29,944 nucleotides of DNA, from IMG/VR virus record IMGVR_UViG_3300046360_000062, positions 1 to 29,944 of that record; one strand, written 5' to 3'. The notes below the pieces were generated by a model, which had not been told where the DNA came from, did not search any database, and worked only from the letters and a program-made list of their open reading frames with translations. Both the position numbers and the translations under genes were made by a program. Below, piece by piece: positions 5,529 through 14,194 of this stretch (positions are counted from its first letter, which is position 1; each line of letters starts with the position of its first letter). The DNA comes from a virus.

Positions 5529-5816
5529 ATGGCATCAATAAATAATGGCTATGGCCATGGCAATGGCCATGGCTATGGCAATGGCCATGGCTATGGCAAT
5601 GGCCATGGCTATGGCTATGGGGATGGCGATGGCTATGGCAATGGCAATGGCTCTGGCAATGGCCATGGCTCTGGCAATGGCCATGGCTATGGCAATGGCT
5701 CTGGCAATGGCTATGGGGATGGCTATGGCCATGGGGATGAAGATGGCTATGGCTATGGCAATGGCCATGGCTATGTTTATGGGGATGGCGATGGCGATGG
5801 CTCTGGCAATGGGTAA
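5529..5816 (+). CDS. Alternating-glycine repeat protein 2, histidine/asparagine type (95 aa)
   Basis: This is the second copy, with the same MASINNG start, the same GAGG site and the same 3' border, but its X positions favour Asn and His (8 His against 1 in copy 1), plus Tyr, Asp and Ser. The differences are mostly first-base changes in the X codon (TAT, GAT, AAT, CAT), so composition drifts without breaking the Gly-X pattern. One HGDEDG and one YVYG interrupt the regularity. It ends 22 bases before the RecT-type gene. Function is not known; the protein-coding reading is an inference from conserved translation signals. Confidence 0.65.
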   Translation: MASINNGYGHGNGHGYGNGHGYGNGHGYGYGDGDGYGNGNGSGNGHGSGNGHGYGNGSGNGYGDGYGHGDEDGYGYGNGHGYVYGDGDGDGSGNG

Positions 5817-5838
5817 TTATTATTAAACAAGGGATATC

Positions 5839-6804
5839 ATGACAACAAACCAACTTTCCACCACTAATCAAGCATTATCCAGACTAGAAGACAGTCTGTT
5901 TGCGCCAGATAAATGTGAACATTATGAAAATCTGGCATGCAAATTGGCTGGCTCCCAAGTCATCCCCAAACAATACATTGGCAAGCCAACAGACTTGTTT
6001 GTTGCAATGGCCATGGGTTATCAATTAGGAATGCCCGTGGAACAAGCGATTCAAGACATTGCAGTAATCAACGGTAGGCCATGCGTTTGGGGTGACGGCT
6101 TGCTTGCAATAGTCATGAACCATCCAGAGTTCGACGATATAATCGAAGCCCCCATCATATCAGGCCAAACAATAGTAGGCTATAGTTGCACCGTCAAACG
6201 CAAAGGTAAGGCCGATTACACCAAAACATTCACACTAGATATGGCCAAGAAGGCAGGATTGTTAGGGAAAACTGGGCCATGGACGCAATATCCTGATAGG
6301 ATGCTACAAATGAGGGCGCGCGGCTTCGCACTCCGTGATAGATTTCCTGACGCTCTACGTGGTATCAAGTTACGAGAAGAAGTAGAGGACTATATAGACG
6401 GTGAAATCATCCCAGAGAAGACCGTAACCAATGGGCTATCACGCACACAGCAATTAAAGCAAGATATCAAACAGCGACAAGGAGTAGTTAATGCGGATAA
6501 TTCGGATCTTATTACAGATATTGCGCACGAAGATGACTATCTACCAGCTGAAGAAATGCAGGCGGATGCTCCCGATATACGAACAGACGTTGCCGCTGGA
6601 ATGCCTGATAATAGAGCAGACGATAACGCTGCATATATTACTTCGGCAACTCAAGCGCAATTAGAGATTATCATGGGATTGTTTAAGGCAAAAGAACTCA
6701 CACCCGAACGTATAGAGAAAGCTTTTGATTATTTCTGTATTAGCGACCTTAAAGAATTATCGGAAGACAATGCAGACAAGTTTATAGCGATGCTTCATAA
6801 ATAA
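5839..6804 (+). CDS. recT: RecT-family single-strand annealing protein (321 aa)
   Basis: Residues about 25-190 match the RecT family of phage annealing proteins: CKLAGSQVIPKQYIGKPTD, VAMAMGYQLGMPVEQAIQD, and INGRPCVWGDGLLA near residues 77-90, then a basic, aromatic-containing core ending RARGFALRDRFPDALRG. The protein would coat and anneal the single strands made by the YqaJ-type exonuclease. Compared with E. coli RecT (about 270 residues) it is longer, with an acidic linker at about 205-260 and a helical C-terminal module (TQAQLEIIMGLF... to the end) of the kind seen in other phage annealing proteins. AAGGG precedes the ATG. Its stop end overlaps the convergent nuclease gene by 10 bases. 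Confidence 0.88.
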   Translation: MTTNQLSTTNQALSRLEDSLFAPDKCEHYENLACKLAGSQVIPKQYIGKPTDLFVAMAMGYQLGMPVEQAIQDIAVINGRPCVWGDGLLAIVMNHPEFDDIIEAPIISGQTIVGYSCTVKRKGKADYTKTFTLDMAKKAGLLGKTGPWTQYPDRMLQMRARGFALRDRFPDALRGIKLREEVEDYIDGEIIPEKTVTNGLSRTQQLKQDIKQRQGVVNADNSDLITDIAHEDDYLPAEEMQADAPDIRTDVAAGMPDNRADDNAAYITSATQAQLEIIMGLFKAKELTPERIEKAFDYFCISDLKELSEDNADKFIAMLHK

Positions 6805-7223
6805 GACACGTCGTATGATAGATACCGCTCTATAAGCTCTCTAGCAGCCTGATAACCTGTAACGCACTCGGCTCGGTATCCGGCAGCATTAAGCTTGTCC
6901 AGATACCATTGCTGGGAAGATGTGGCCTTATTCTTTCCAGCCTTGAGTTCTATCCAAAGTCCGTGATATCTTCCTCTCGCTATCGGGAAGAATATATCTG
7001 GAACACCAGGTTTTACACCCATGAGCTTTAATATTTGACCCACAAGCCTATGGCATTTGCGTTCGTTAGCTATATGAAATGCTGCGTCAAGTTCTGGTAT
7101 AGTCTTAATCCAGCAAAATAATCTTATCTGCTCCATCTCCTCAAGACTAACCTTTATCTTAAAAGTTCTTACCCAGTTTAAGAACTTGATCCATTCCACC
7201 TCATCAATCGCGGTAGCTCCCAT
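6795..7223 (-). CDS. VRR-NUC domain nuclease (142 aa)
   Basis: The C-terminal half carries the VRR-NUC signature: KPGVPD with D76, GLWIELK with E92 and K94, then QQ at 104-105 and a GY...C/V segment, which together form a PD-(D/E)XK-like active site. Such small stand-alone nucleases are frequent in phages and may process branched or packaged DNA. The ATG at 7221-7223 (AGGA 7 bases upstream) is preferred to the TTG at 7229. It overlaps the lysozyme gene's end by 20 bases and is the last gene of the late operon. The N-terminal 60 residues are helical and unassigned. Confidence 0.85.
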   Translation of the reverse strand: MGATAIDEVEWIKFLNWVRTFKIKVSLEEMEQIRLFCWIKTIPELDAAFHIANERKCHRLVGQILKLMGVKPGVPDIFFPIARGRYHGLWIELKAGKNKATSSQQWYLDKLNAAGYRAECVTGYQAARELIERYLSYDVSYL

Positions 7224-7629
7224 GTTCAATCCTGTACTGTAAATCTAATACTCTATCAGATTGAACTTGTTTTGCCCATAAACTATTTTTGAGTTCTAAG
7301 GATGCAGACTTGTAGTCCATATTCCTGAACGCAGCTAGCATCTTGATGAATTTGAGTAAATTTGGGAGACCCATATTGAAGCATAGCTCGATGAGAACAT
7401 CTTGCCTTACCTTGTCTTGTGATTTATAGAATGGTTGTATAAGAAGTTCTTTGCGGCAACGCGCTATATCATTGTTAAGTAAATACAGTTGTTCGTCCAG
7501 AGTAAGTCCGACACCAATACGCTTGTCAATACATCTACCGATTCCAATCGACCAATAGCCCAGTGAATCAGGATAAGCAAATTGTTTGGTGCCTTCATGA
7601 AATATAATACTAGAAATTAGGTCGTCCAT
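7204..7629 (-). CDS. T4-type phage lysozyme (endolysin, 141 aa)
   Basis: The enzyme would cleave peptidoglycan glycan strands at the end of infection. With the start at 7627-7629 (AGG a short distance upstream), E12, D21 and S27 fall at the exact spacing of the T4 lysozyme Glu-Asp-Thr triad (HEG, YPDSLGYWSIGIG); the Thr is replaced by Ser. The GH24 core continues with LTLDEQLYLLNNDI and LCFNMG. There is no signal peptide, so export needs a holin, and none is recognised in the window. An in-frame ATG at 7683 would add 18 residues but lacks a ribosome binding site. Confidence 0.88.
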   Translation of the reverse strand: MDDLISSIIFHEGTKQFAYPDSLGYWSIGIGRCIDKRIGVGLTLDEQLYLLNNDIARCRKELLIQPFYKSQDKVRQDVLIELCFNMGLPNLLKFIKMLAAFRNMDYKSASLELKNSLWAKQVQSDRVLDLQYRIEHGSYRD

Positions 7630-7703
7630 ATATAACCTGATATGGCGACACTGGATGAGGTGGAACCAATGTCGCATAATCATACTAACATAACTAATTA
7701 AAG

Positions 7704-7778
7704 GTAGCTACGATGTTGCTAGAGCCGTCGCTCGCTGCGTCTAGAATACAGGCAACACTCATTAGAGTTCATAGCTAC
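7704..7778 (-). ncRNA. Candidate structured RNA element before the lysozyme gene (75 nt)
   Basis: Three nested inverted repeats are seen: GTAGCTA (7704-7710) with TAGCTAC (7772-7778), TGTTGC (7714-7719) with GCAACA (7752-7757), and CTAGA (7719-7723) with TCTAG (7740-7744), around a GC-rich loop. The element sits in a 155-base untranslated gap in an operon where genes otherwise touch. It is more GC-rich than its surroundings. It is not a recognisable tRNA or hammerhead ribozyme. A leader controlling lysozyme translation, a processing site or a self-cleaving RNA are possible. Confidence 0.45.
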
Positions 7779-7784
7779 GAACAC

Positions 7785-7985
7785 TTAGTCCATTACAGCC
7801 GCATCACTAACTTCTTCGGGTGCGACAACTTCTTCTACACCTGAAACGGCTTTCTGAGCATAATCTAGAATAATCTTGGCTTCTTCTAATCTCCCAACAA
7901 TGCTATGATGGTTGCCCAAAGATTGTGCTATAAACGATTCTAATTCTTTAACGCGAGCTTCTAATTGTTCGATTAACTTTAACAT
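7785..7985 (-). CDS. Small coiled-coil protein (66 aa)
   Basis: AGGAG lies 7 bases before the ATG at 7983-7985, a strong signal. Residues 1-50 show a heptad-like pattern (LIEQLEARVKELESFI... RLEEAKIILDYAQ), so a short coiled coil is likely, followed by an acidic tail. There is no membrane segment, so it is not an evident holin or spanin. It lies between the fibre genes and the lysozyme gene and could be a small virion or lysis accessory protein; I do not recognise it. Confidence 0.75.
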   Translation of the reverse strand: MLKLIEQLEARVKELESFIAQSLGNHHSIVGRLEEAKIILDYAQKAVSGVEEVVAPEEVSDAAVMD

Positions 7986-8068
7986 ATTTAACTCCTATAT
8001 TAAGATAGACAAATACTAATCTAAGACTTGTATTAAATCTATATATTTAGACAAATATAATTGATATT

Positions 8069-8094
8069 GCGCTCATACATCTGCAGAGGAGCGC
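8069..8094 (-). terminator. Hairpin after the fibre block (possible weak terminator)
   Basis: GCGCTC (8069-8074) and GAGCGC (8089-8094) form a 6-bp GC-rich stem with a 14-base loop, just after the stop of the 389-aa fibre protein. The following minus-strand bases are AT-rich but lack a clear U-run, so it may reduce rather than end transcription, or protect the 3' end. The rest of the 115-base gap (7986-8100) is AT-rich with no convincing promoter. Confidence 0.4.
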
Positions 8095-8100
8095 TACATA

Positions 8101-9270
8101 TTATTGTTGTGCAATAAATACTATATAGTTCAGGATGCAAGCAGCGCCAGGGTCTCCTGAGAATAGTACTGTAAAATTCCCTGTTCCAGGAGTAACTTTC
8201 GTAATAGACACTGTATTTGATGAGCTAACAATGTTAGCAACGATAACACTAGTTGCTACCACTCCTGCCTGAGTTATTGTGATAGGTCCTGCGCCTCCAC
8301 CACCAATATCAGCGCTACGTACTGCTTTAATGTTAGTATTCAATTGAACAGCACTTGTAGCTATACCAGAATCAGCAACCAGTCCACCAGTCCCGCTAGA
8401 TGCAAGAATATGAGCGGTTGTGAATGGTGTAGCAGTAGCACCAACAAGAATACGTGCTGCAGCATTACCTGGATCTGGAAGTGTATAAGTACTAGATTGA
8501 CCAAGACCTGTAATGTCACTGATAATTGCATTGAAGTTACCAACGTTACCAACAGGCGTTAATCGCAAGCTACCATTAGTTGTAGTGGCAGGATATGCAA
8601 TAAAGCCACCAGCAGTGCCGCCCGTACCGATACCTGAACTGATCACGCCAGCATCAACTGCAAATGCACCAATAGTAATATGTTGAGTGCCAGTTAACTT
8701 GGATATCAAAATATTAGCGGTAGACGCAGCTGAATCAGGGATGCTATACACAGATGCTTGGCCATGTAACGCATTGCTAATGGTGACCAATGTATCGCCA
8801 GTATTGGCTACTGCAGCAAGTACTAATGAGCCTTTACTGGCTGTTCCTGGGAATGATATCAATGTTCCAGCGGTCCCGCTTAATCCCGCCTGGATAGAGC
8901 CATTGTTAATGGCAGTACCTGTCAAGTTCCCTAGTGTTCCTGCTGTATCTGTTGACACAATCAAATGATTCAAAATAGTAGGCAATACAATATCGCCAGG
9001 AGAGCTTATTTGTACAAGACTTACCACTTTATTCTGGATTGTAGCACCTGAATAGGTAATTACAATTTTCAACCATACAGGGCCATTGTCAGAAGTATAG
9101 ACCAAAGCCATTTGATAATTGTTGAAAGTATATCCGGCGGCTGCTTGTTGAGTTAAGTAACCTGTTGCAGTCACGGTTGCATATGTATCACTGGTTAGGA
9201 TATAAATAACTTCAGGATTGACGCTTGCCAATCCTGTTGGAGCTGCTGTTTGTATTGCTAAGATTGACAT
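8101..9270 (-). CDS. Repeat-containing tail-fibre or virion surface protein (389 aa)
   Basis: The protein is rich in Ser, Thr, Ala, Gly and Val with almost no charged residues, as in phage fibre shafts. Two repeat units are seen at about residues 140-200 and 218-280 (GSLVLAAVANTGDTLVTISN... and GSLRLTPVGNVGNFNAIISD..., each followed by YSIPD or YTLPD). The C-terminus (about 320-389) looks like a compact beta domain and could be the receptor-binding tip. AAAGGAA precedes the ATG. It is the last of the fibre-type genes in the late operon. The host receptor is not known. Confidence 0.7.
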   Translation of the reverse strand: MSILAIQTAAPTGLASVNPEVIYILTSDTYATVTATGYLTQQAAAGYTFNNYQMALVYTSDNGPVWLKIVITYSGATIQNKVVSLVQISSPGDIVLPTILNHLIVSTDTAGTLGNLTGTAINNGSIQAGLSGTAGTLISFPGTASKGSLVLAAVANTGDTLVTISNALHGQASVYSIPDSAASTANILISKLTGTQHITIGAFAVDAGVISSGIGTGGTAGGFIAYPATTTNGSLRLTPVGNVGNFNAIISDITGLGQSSTYTLPDPGNAAARILVGATATPFTTAHILASSGTGGLVADSGIATSAVQLNTNIKAVRSADIGGGGAGPITITQAGVVATSVIVANIVSSSNTVSITKVTPGTGNFTVLFSGDPGAACILNYIVFIAQQ

Positions 9271-9295
9271 GATTGTTCCTTTGGTTGGTTAGATG

Positions 9296-12200
9296 TTAAC
9301 GTCGTCTTCTTGCGTATATGCCGCCAAAACCGACGCATGTTCCGGTAAATGTGCACAAAGCAGAAAGATAAATTGTTGTTGTTCCTGATAAAAATATTCT
9401 TTGGTAGGGAATATTTAATGAGTTAAGAGATCCAGTTGCGGCAGTGTATTGCATTACCGTTACTAAGGTTAGATCAGGTTGGGTAGCAGACGTACTATTA
9501 GCCCATCCAGACATCGAAGAAATAATTAGAGTTGGGTTAAATAATATATTGCCCCAAACATCCCAGTCTCCGGCTGTTAATGAGATAGAAGTAATATCAG
9601 CATTAACAGTTGTTGTAAGAGAGACAGCGCTTCCTAATAGTACGACATTGGATATTAATTGACCAACACTTCCAGTCGCAGCATTATCATTGGTAGTTGT
9701 ACCTATGATGCCAGATGTTGAGCTGAATGCAATGCTTGGTACTGTGCTTATTGCAGAGCCTGTTAATAATAATGTCCCTGTAGCATCTGGTACAGTAATT
9801 GTCTTACTAGTCGCGCTCGTAGGATAAGACCAATTAGTAGTATGGACATTAGACGTACCTGTCTGAACGATAACTTGGTTAGTCAAACTCTCGGTCTGTA
9901 GAGTAATCGGTTTCGCACCTTTCGTTGAGACTGTTATACCAACAGTTGCGCCAACACCAACAGCTGCGAGTAATACAGGATTAGTCCCAGCACTATTAGA
10001 AATTTGGAATGCATTTTGCGCACTAGCAGCAGCATCTAAATATAAAATATTATTAGATGCTGAATCTAGCAATCCTGAGAATCCTAGAGATATAGATCCA
10101 AAAGCTGGATTACTAGTTAGGGAAATATCTTGCGGCAAACTTAAGGTAACATTTCCAGTGCTTGAGGATGCAATGATTTGATTGGTAGTACCTGTAATAG
10201 AACTGACACCCAAAGTGGATAAATTGACCCATGTAGGTAAAGCAGAAGCCCCGTTAGATTTCAATATTTGCCCTGATGTTCCCGCGCCTGTATTTTGAAA
10301 TATTCCAGTACTGGTAGTTCCGCCACAAATAAGACCATAAGCAGTAGTAGTAGCTATTCCAGTTCCACCATTTGCGACTGGCAATGTTCCAGTTACACCA
10401 CTTGTTAATGGCAATCCAGTCACATTGGTCATTACGCCAGATGTTGGAGTGCCTAATAAAGGTGTAATTAGAGTTGGGGATGTAGCAAGTACGATACTAC
10501 CACTCCCAGTCACATTTTGGCCTAGCGCAGTTGTAATTCCGGTACCAAAAGCTGTAGGTAACGTAAGACTAGTGTTCCCCGTAACTATGAAATTTGTAGT
10601 AAATGCTCCAGAGAAGCTCAATGCAGCTCCCAGAGTAATCGTAGAACTTATTGCATTGGCAACCCCAGTGCCGCCATTAGAAGGTGATACCACCCCTGCA
10701 GTTTGTCCGAACTGAACAAATATAATCGGATCGGTTCCAATGGTTGTAACCGTTGCTGTTTCTAGCCAACCTGTGCCTACATTAACTGTGCCTGATATTA
10801 CGGGAATGATACCCGATCCATTAATATCTGATGGAGAATCATAGTTAGTTGCCCGAGTTAATATCCAATTTGTAATACCCGAACCAACATCAGTTACTAC
10901 ATAAATGCCATTCTGAAATAAGCTGGATTGATTCTTAATTAGAATCCTTTGAGCTACAGTAGCACTTATTCCATCAATTGAAAAAGTTGCTTGTGTACCT
11001 GCATTTGTTAATGTTGCCCCTACTCCTGATGCGCCATTGGAATATGTTACAGTTAAGTTGGCTGTGCTTGCAGCAGTTACTGCTTCTTCAGGAGTGAGTC
11101 CAACAGCCACAGTATCCACATAATTTTTTGTAGCCGCATCTTGGGCGCTAGTAGGGTCAGTCACCCCATTAATTTGATGCGAGTTCATTGCCAATGCTGA
11201 TTGCTGAGACCCAAGTGTTGAAGGAGTTACTAAGGTTGAACTTGTCTGCAATAAAATACTTCCTGAGCCGGATACATTCTGTCCGAAAGCTGTTGCAACG
11301 CCTGTTCCTAGTGATGTTACACCCGTGCCACCATTGGCTGCTGCTATAGTTGTACCAGTCCATACACCGGTTGTAATCGTACCAAGCGTTGTAATAGAAC
11401 TTTGGCCTACATAACTTGCTGATATGTCGATAACCGGAGTAGTGCCACCAGTTGAGGTTATTCTGTTTGATGTTCCTGTAACAGAAGCCACGGTCCCCGC
11501 TGTGGTTGCCAATGTGCCAGAAGTCGGGAATGTAACTGTAGTTACCCCTGTCATAGTAAATGTTGAGGCGAAAGCACCAGATGTTGTTAACGCGCCACCT
11601 AATGTCAATGTATTAGAACCATTGTTTACACCAGTCCCGCCGTATGTGGCACCTATAATAGTTCCTTGCCAGATACCTGTTCCTATTGTTCCTAAGGTAG
11701 TAATAGATGATTGACCCACATAAGTGGCAGCTATATCTATAACTGGAGTGCCACCACCAGTTGAGGTGATTCTATTCGCTGTACCGCTGACGCTACTAAC
11801 TCCAGTTCCAGCTGGAGTAGCCCAACTACCATCTCCTCTCCAGAATGTGCTGGATGTTGCGGCAGTACCACTATCAAGATTAGTCACTGGTAAATTACCT
11901 GTGACGCCAGTGCTTAATGGCAATCCAGTCCCGCTTGTCAGAATTACACTTGTCGGCGTTCCCAATGCAGGTGTAACCAACGTTGGACTTGTGCTCAAAA
12001 CTATACTGCCACTGCCAGTAACATTTTGACCAAGGGCGGTTTGTACGCCTGTACCAAATGATGTAATACCTGTGCCACCATTGGCAATCGCAATCGTTGT
12101 TCCAGTCCATACGCCAGTTGTTATTGTTCCAAGCGTCGTAATGGAGCTTTGCCCTACATAAGAAGCGGATATATCAATAACGGGGGTATTGCCCCCTGTG

Positions 12201-13612
12201 GAAGTTATACGATTCGAAGTTCCTGATACTGACGTAACCCCAGTTCCTGCAGGCGTTGTCCATGTTCCGGCGCCTGACCAATATGTTGATGCAGATGCAC
12301 TTGTCCCAGAATTCAAATTAGTTACAGGAATATTGCCGTTAAGGCTGATTGTGATAGATGCAGAGCCATTGGCCACCAGAATGTTTTGTCCAGAATTAAT
12401 TGCTGCGGCTGTGGGCGCTGCTCCAGTAGTTCCAATGAAAATCTGTCCAGCAGATAAAGCGGCTATAGACGGAACACCGGCGCCACTTGTAACTAGCATT
12501 CCACTATTTGCTGTAGCTAGTCCACTAACTGTGTTTGCGGTTGCATTATACAACAGCGTATTGACTGCGTATGTATCAGCAAACGTGCTTGTAGTTGCAA
12601 GCCAGTTTGTGCCATTGGAGCGTAATATCGTGCCTGTTGCTCCCACAGTTGTAGGGAATGAAGCAGTAGACCAAATGCTTGCACCGCCTGATACAGATTG
12701 TAGGAATTTACCGGTAGCACTTGGATTAGCCAAGAATGAGGGCACGCTACTACTATTAGTAATTAATACGCCACCAACTGCAGTGGTGATTTCTCCAATA
12801 GCATTAGCAGAAGAAGAGTATAAAATTTGGCTAGAAGTACTTGTTGCAGGCCAAGTTGTTGTTGACCACGCGGGCGCAGAACTTGCGCCAGATTGTAACA
12901 TCTGTCCTGCTGTAGCAGTGCTAGACAAAATAGCGCCTGCACTTGCAGTAGAATAGAATATACCGCCATTATCCGCCGTCAAACTCGCACTTGTTCCGCC
13001 TTGAGATAATAATACGGGAACTTGCAATGTAGCGCCTGTATATAATCCAAATGTAATCGCACTAGAACCAACTACTACAGGTGTATTACTCAATTCTTGA
13101 TACAGCAGTCCTGCGCTGACATCGCCTTGATTCACAAGTATGACGCCATACTGGACAATCTCAGCAGTACTATCATAATCAGTTGCTCGAGTCAGTACCC
13201 AGTTTGTTGTGCTAGAACCAATATTAGACACAATATAGATACCATTCTGCAATGTGCTTGCTTGGTTCTTGACAAGAACTCTATTACCGACTGCTAATGT
13301 TACACTGTCAATACTCAATGCAGCTTGTGCAGCAGAATTTGTAAGACTTGCGCCAATTCCTGACGAGCCATTACTGTATGTAGCTGTTAATGGCGCTGTA
13401 GTAGCAACTCTAACTGCATCATAGATTGTTAATCCTTGGGCATGCAGCATGAAATTAAATATTTCAGACAACGTGAATTTCTTGGTCTTACCATTGACGG
13501 ATGACGTAGTGTCAGTTGTGTCAGTAGCCGGAAATAAATCTGTTCCTTGGCTAGAACCTGAACCCGTACCGTCCGGTGGTGGTGGTAGCTGACTTATGAT
13601 CACTGTTGCCAT
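9296..13612 (-). CDS. Giant modular tail-fibre protein (1438 aa)
   Basis: This long Thr/Ser/Gly-rich protein is built of repeats. Residues about 58-190 and 837-970 are two copies of one domain (RV(L)[21 protein letters not shown]). Between and after them are many [25 protein letters not shown] and [14 protein letters not shown] units typical of phage fibre shafts. [21 protein letters not shown] motif near 825 is the common collar/stalk motif of trimeric fibres. The last 100 residues ([11 protein letters not shown] to GGIYARRRR) form a terminal beta domain seen in other fibres, probably the host-binding or trimerising tip. GGAG precedes the ATG. It is probably homotrimeric. Confidence 0.8.
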   Translation of the reverse strand: MATVIISQLPPPPDGTGSGSSQGTDLFPATDTTDTTSSVNGKTKKFTLSEIFNFMLHAQGLTIYDAVRVATTAPLTATYSNGSSGIGASLTNSAAQAALSIDSVTLAVGNRVLVKNQASTLQNGIYIVSNIGSSTTNWVLTRATDYDSTAEIVQYGVILVNQGDVSAGLLYQELSNTPVVVGSSAITFGLYTGATLQVPVLLSQGGTSASLTADNGGIFYSTASAGAILSSTATAGQMLQSGASSAPAWSTTTWPATSTSSQILYSSSANAIGEITTAVGGVLITNSSSVPSFLANPSATGKFLQSVSGGASIWSTASFPTTVGATGTILRSNGTNWLATTSTFADTYAVNTLLYNATANTVSGLATANSGMLVTSGAGVPSIAALSAGQIFIGTTGAAPTAAAINSGQNILVANGSASITISLNGNIPVTNLNSGTSASASTYWSGAGTWTTPAGTGVTSVSGTSNRITSTGGNTPVIDISASYVGQSSITTLGTITTGVWTGTTIAIANGGTGITSFGTGVQTALGQNVTGSGSIVLSTSPTLVTPALGTPTSVILTSGTGLPLSTGVTGNLPVTNLDSGTAATSSTFWRGDGSWATPAGTGVSSVSGTANRITSTGGGTPVIDIAATYVGQSSITTLGTIGTGIWQGTIIGATYGGTGVNNGSNTLTLGGALTTSGAFASTFTMTGVTTVTFPTSGTLATTAGTVASVTGTSNRITSTGGTTPVIDISASYVGQSSITTLGTITTGVWTGTTIAAANGGTGVTSLGTGVATAFGQNVSGSGSILLQTSSTLVTPSTLGSQQSALAMNSHQINGVTDPTSAQDAATKNYVDTVAVGLTPEEAVTAASTANLTVTYSNGASGVGATLTNAGTQATFSIDGISATVAQRILIKNQSSLFQNGIYVVTDVGSGITNWILTRATNYDSPSDINGSGIIPVISGTVNVGTGWLETATVTTIGTDPIIFVQFGQTAGVVSPSNGGTGVANAISSTITLGAALSFSGAFTTNFIVTGNTSLTLPTAFGTGITTALGQNVTGSGSIVLATSPTLITPLLGTPTSGVMTNVTGLPLTSGVTGTLPVANGGTGIATTTAYGLICGGTTSTGIFQNTGAGTSGQILKSNGASALPTWVNLSTLGVSSITGTTNQIIASSSTGNVTLSLPQDISLTSNPAFGSISLGFSGLLDSASNNILYLDAAASAQNAFQISNSAGTNPVLLAAVGVGATVGITVSTKGAKPITLQTESLTNQVIVQTGTSNVHTTNWSYPTSATSKTITVPDATGTLLLTGSAISTVPSIAFSSTSGIIGTTTNDNAATGSVGQLISNVVLLGSAVSLTTTVNADITSISLTAGDWDVWGNILFNPTLIISSMSGWANSTSATQPDLTLVTVMQYTAATGSLNSLNIPYQRIFLSGTTTIYLSALCTFTGTCVGFGGIYARRRR

Positions 13613-13625
13613 TATTCATGCTCCG

Positions 13626-14186
13626 TTATATAAAATAAATGCCTGTAAATTTCACTTCTTGCTGTGTAGCCGATGGAAAACTTGTAGCAAGCGTTAGCGT
13701 CGCTTGTGCCTGCGCACTTCCGGTAGTCTGGAATTGTGCCGTAGATGTAACCCCTATCGTACGCATAACTCCTTGAGTTCTAGTTCCTGTAAATGCTAGA
13801 GCTGATACAAATATAGTCATTGTATCTTCATTGTTTACAGTCCCTACGGTCAATGGCAATGTTATTTTTGCGGTTCCACTCGCTGTTGTATATGTGGGCG
13901 TAAATTTTATATTTATGTTTACATAAACTTTGGAGCCCACAATCGTATAAAAGCCAATTTGGGTAGCATAACTTACTGACAAATCTCCGACAGTCGCAGC
14001 AGTAAAAGTAGGGCTAAAAGACACGGCTTGGTTATAAGCGCTCAATACGGAACCACCAAAAGTAATACTGGTAGCTAGAGCAGCTCCAATATTTGGAGTC
14101 ACCAAAGTCGGGGAAGTGGCGCCAACAAATGAACCAGTACCTGTAGCACCAGACAAACTATTACCAACCATGTTAATACTAGCCAT
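13626..14186 (-). CDS. Fibre-tip-type protein, paralogue A (186 aa)
   Basis: The first 60 residues ([34 protein letters not shown]) are closely similar to those of the next gene upstream, and the SPTLVTP unit is shared with the large fibre proteins. The C-terminal 120 residues differ and read as a beta sandwich ending KFTGIYFI. AGGGA precedes the ATG. The pattern of a conserved anchor with a variable head suggests alternative receptor-binding tips. Attachment to the fibre is inferred from shared motifs and position. Confidence 0.7.
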   Translation of the reverse strand: MASINMVGNSLSGATGTGSFVGATSPTLVTPNIGAALATSITFGGSVLSAYNQAVSFSPTFTAATVGDLSVSYATQIGFYTIVGSKVYVNINIKFTPTYTTASGTAKITLPLTVGTVNNEDTMTIFVSALAFTGTRTQGVMRTIGVTSTAQFQTTGSAQAQATLTLATSFPSATQQEVKFTGIYFI

Positions 14187-14194
14187 AGCTATCC

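Larger units (their letters stand above)
5171..5828 (+). repeat. Tandem duplication of a glycine-repeat gene unit (two units of about 330 bases)
   Basis: Unit 1 (5171-5502) and unit 2 (5503-5828) share the same borders. The 47 bases at 5171-5217 and 5503-5549 differ at only two positions and hold the ribosome binding site and start. The ends GGGTAATTATTATTAAAC and the following AAGG are identical (5485-5506 and 5811-5832). Between the borders both units consist of GGC alternating with mainly TAT, GAT, AAT, CAT or TCT. The borders are much better conserved than the interior, so the repeat interiors change faster. Confidence 0.9.

Noticed and set aside
5171-5828. CRISPR array
   Set aside because: The repeats are continuous hexamers without unique spacers of constant length, and no cas genes are present.
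5213-5871. Other open frames across the GGC-NNN tracts: Met-Ala repeats on the plus strand and His-rich repeats on the minus strand (to 120 aa)
   Set aside because: The hexamer repeat keeps all frames open by composition. Only the Gly-X frame has a conserved ribosome binding site and start in both units.
7630-7683. Longer lysozyme start at 7683
   Set aside because: No ribosome binding site precedes it, and the first 18 residues do not fit the family; the start at 7629 gives exact T4-type catalytic spacing.
7704-7778. tRNA gene
   Set aside because: The 75-base length and 7-bp outer stem are suggestive, but there is no TTC-containing T-loop, no usable anticodon arm and no CCA on either strand.
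7704-7778. Hammerhead ribozyme
   Set aside because: A CTAATGA segment resembles the CUGANGA core, but the essential G is replaced by A and no GAAA partner is present.
12189-12956. 255-codon plus-strand frame rich in Val and Pro
   Set aside because: It lies entirely antisense to the repetitive 1438-aa fibre gene, as do other long plus-strand frames in 8-20 kb. The lack of stops follows from the Thr/Ser/Gly codon bias on the other strand.
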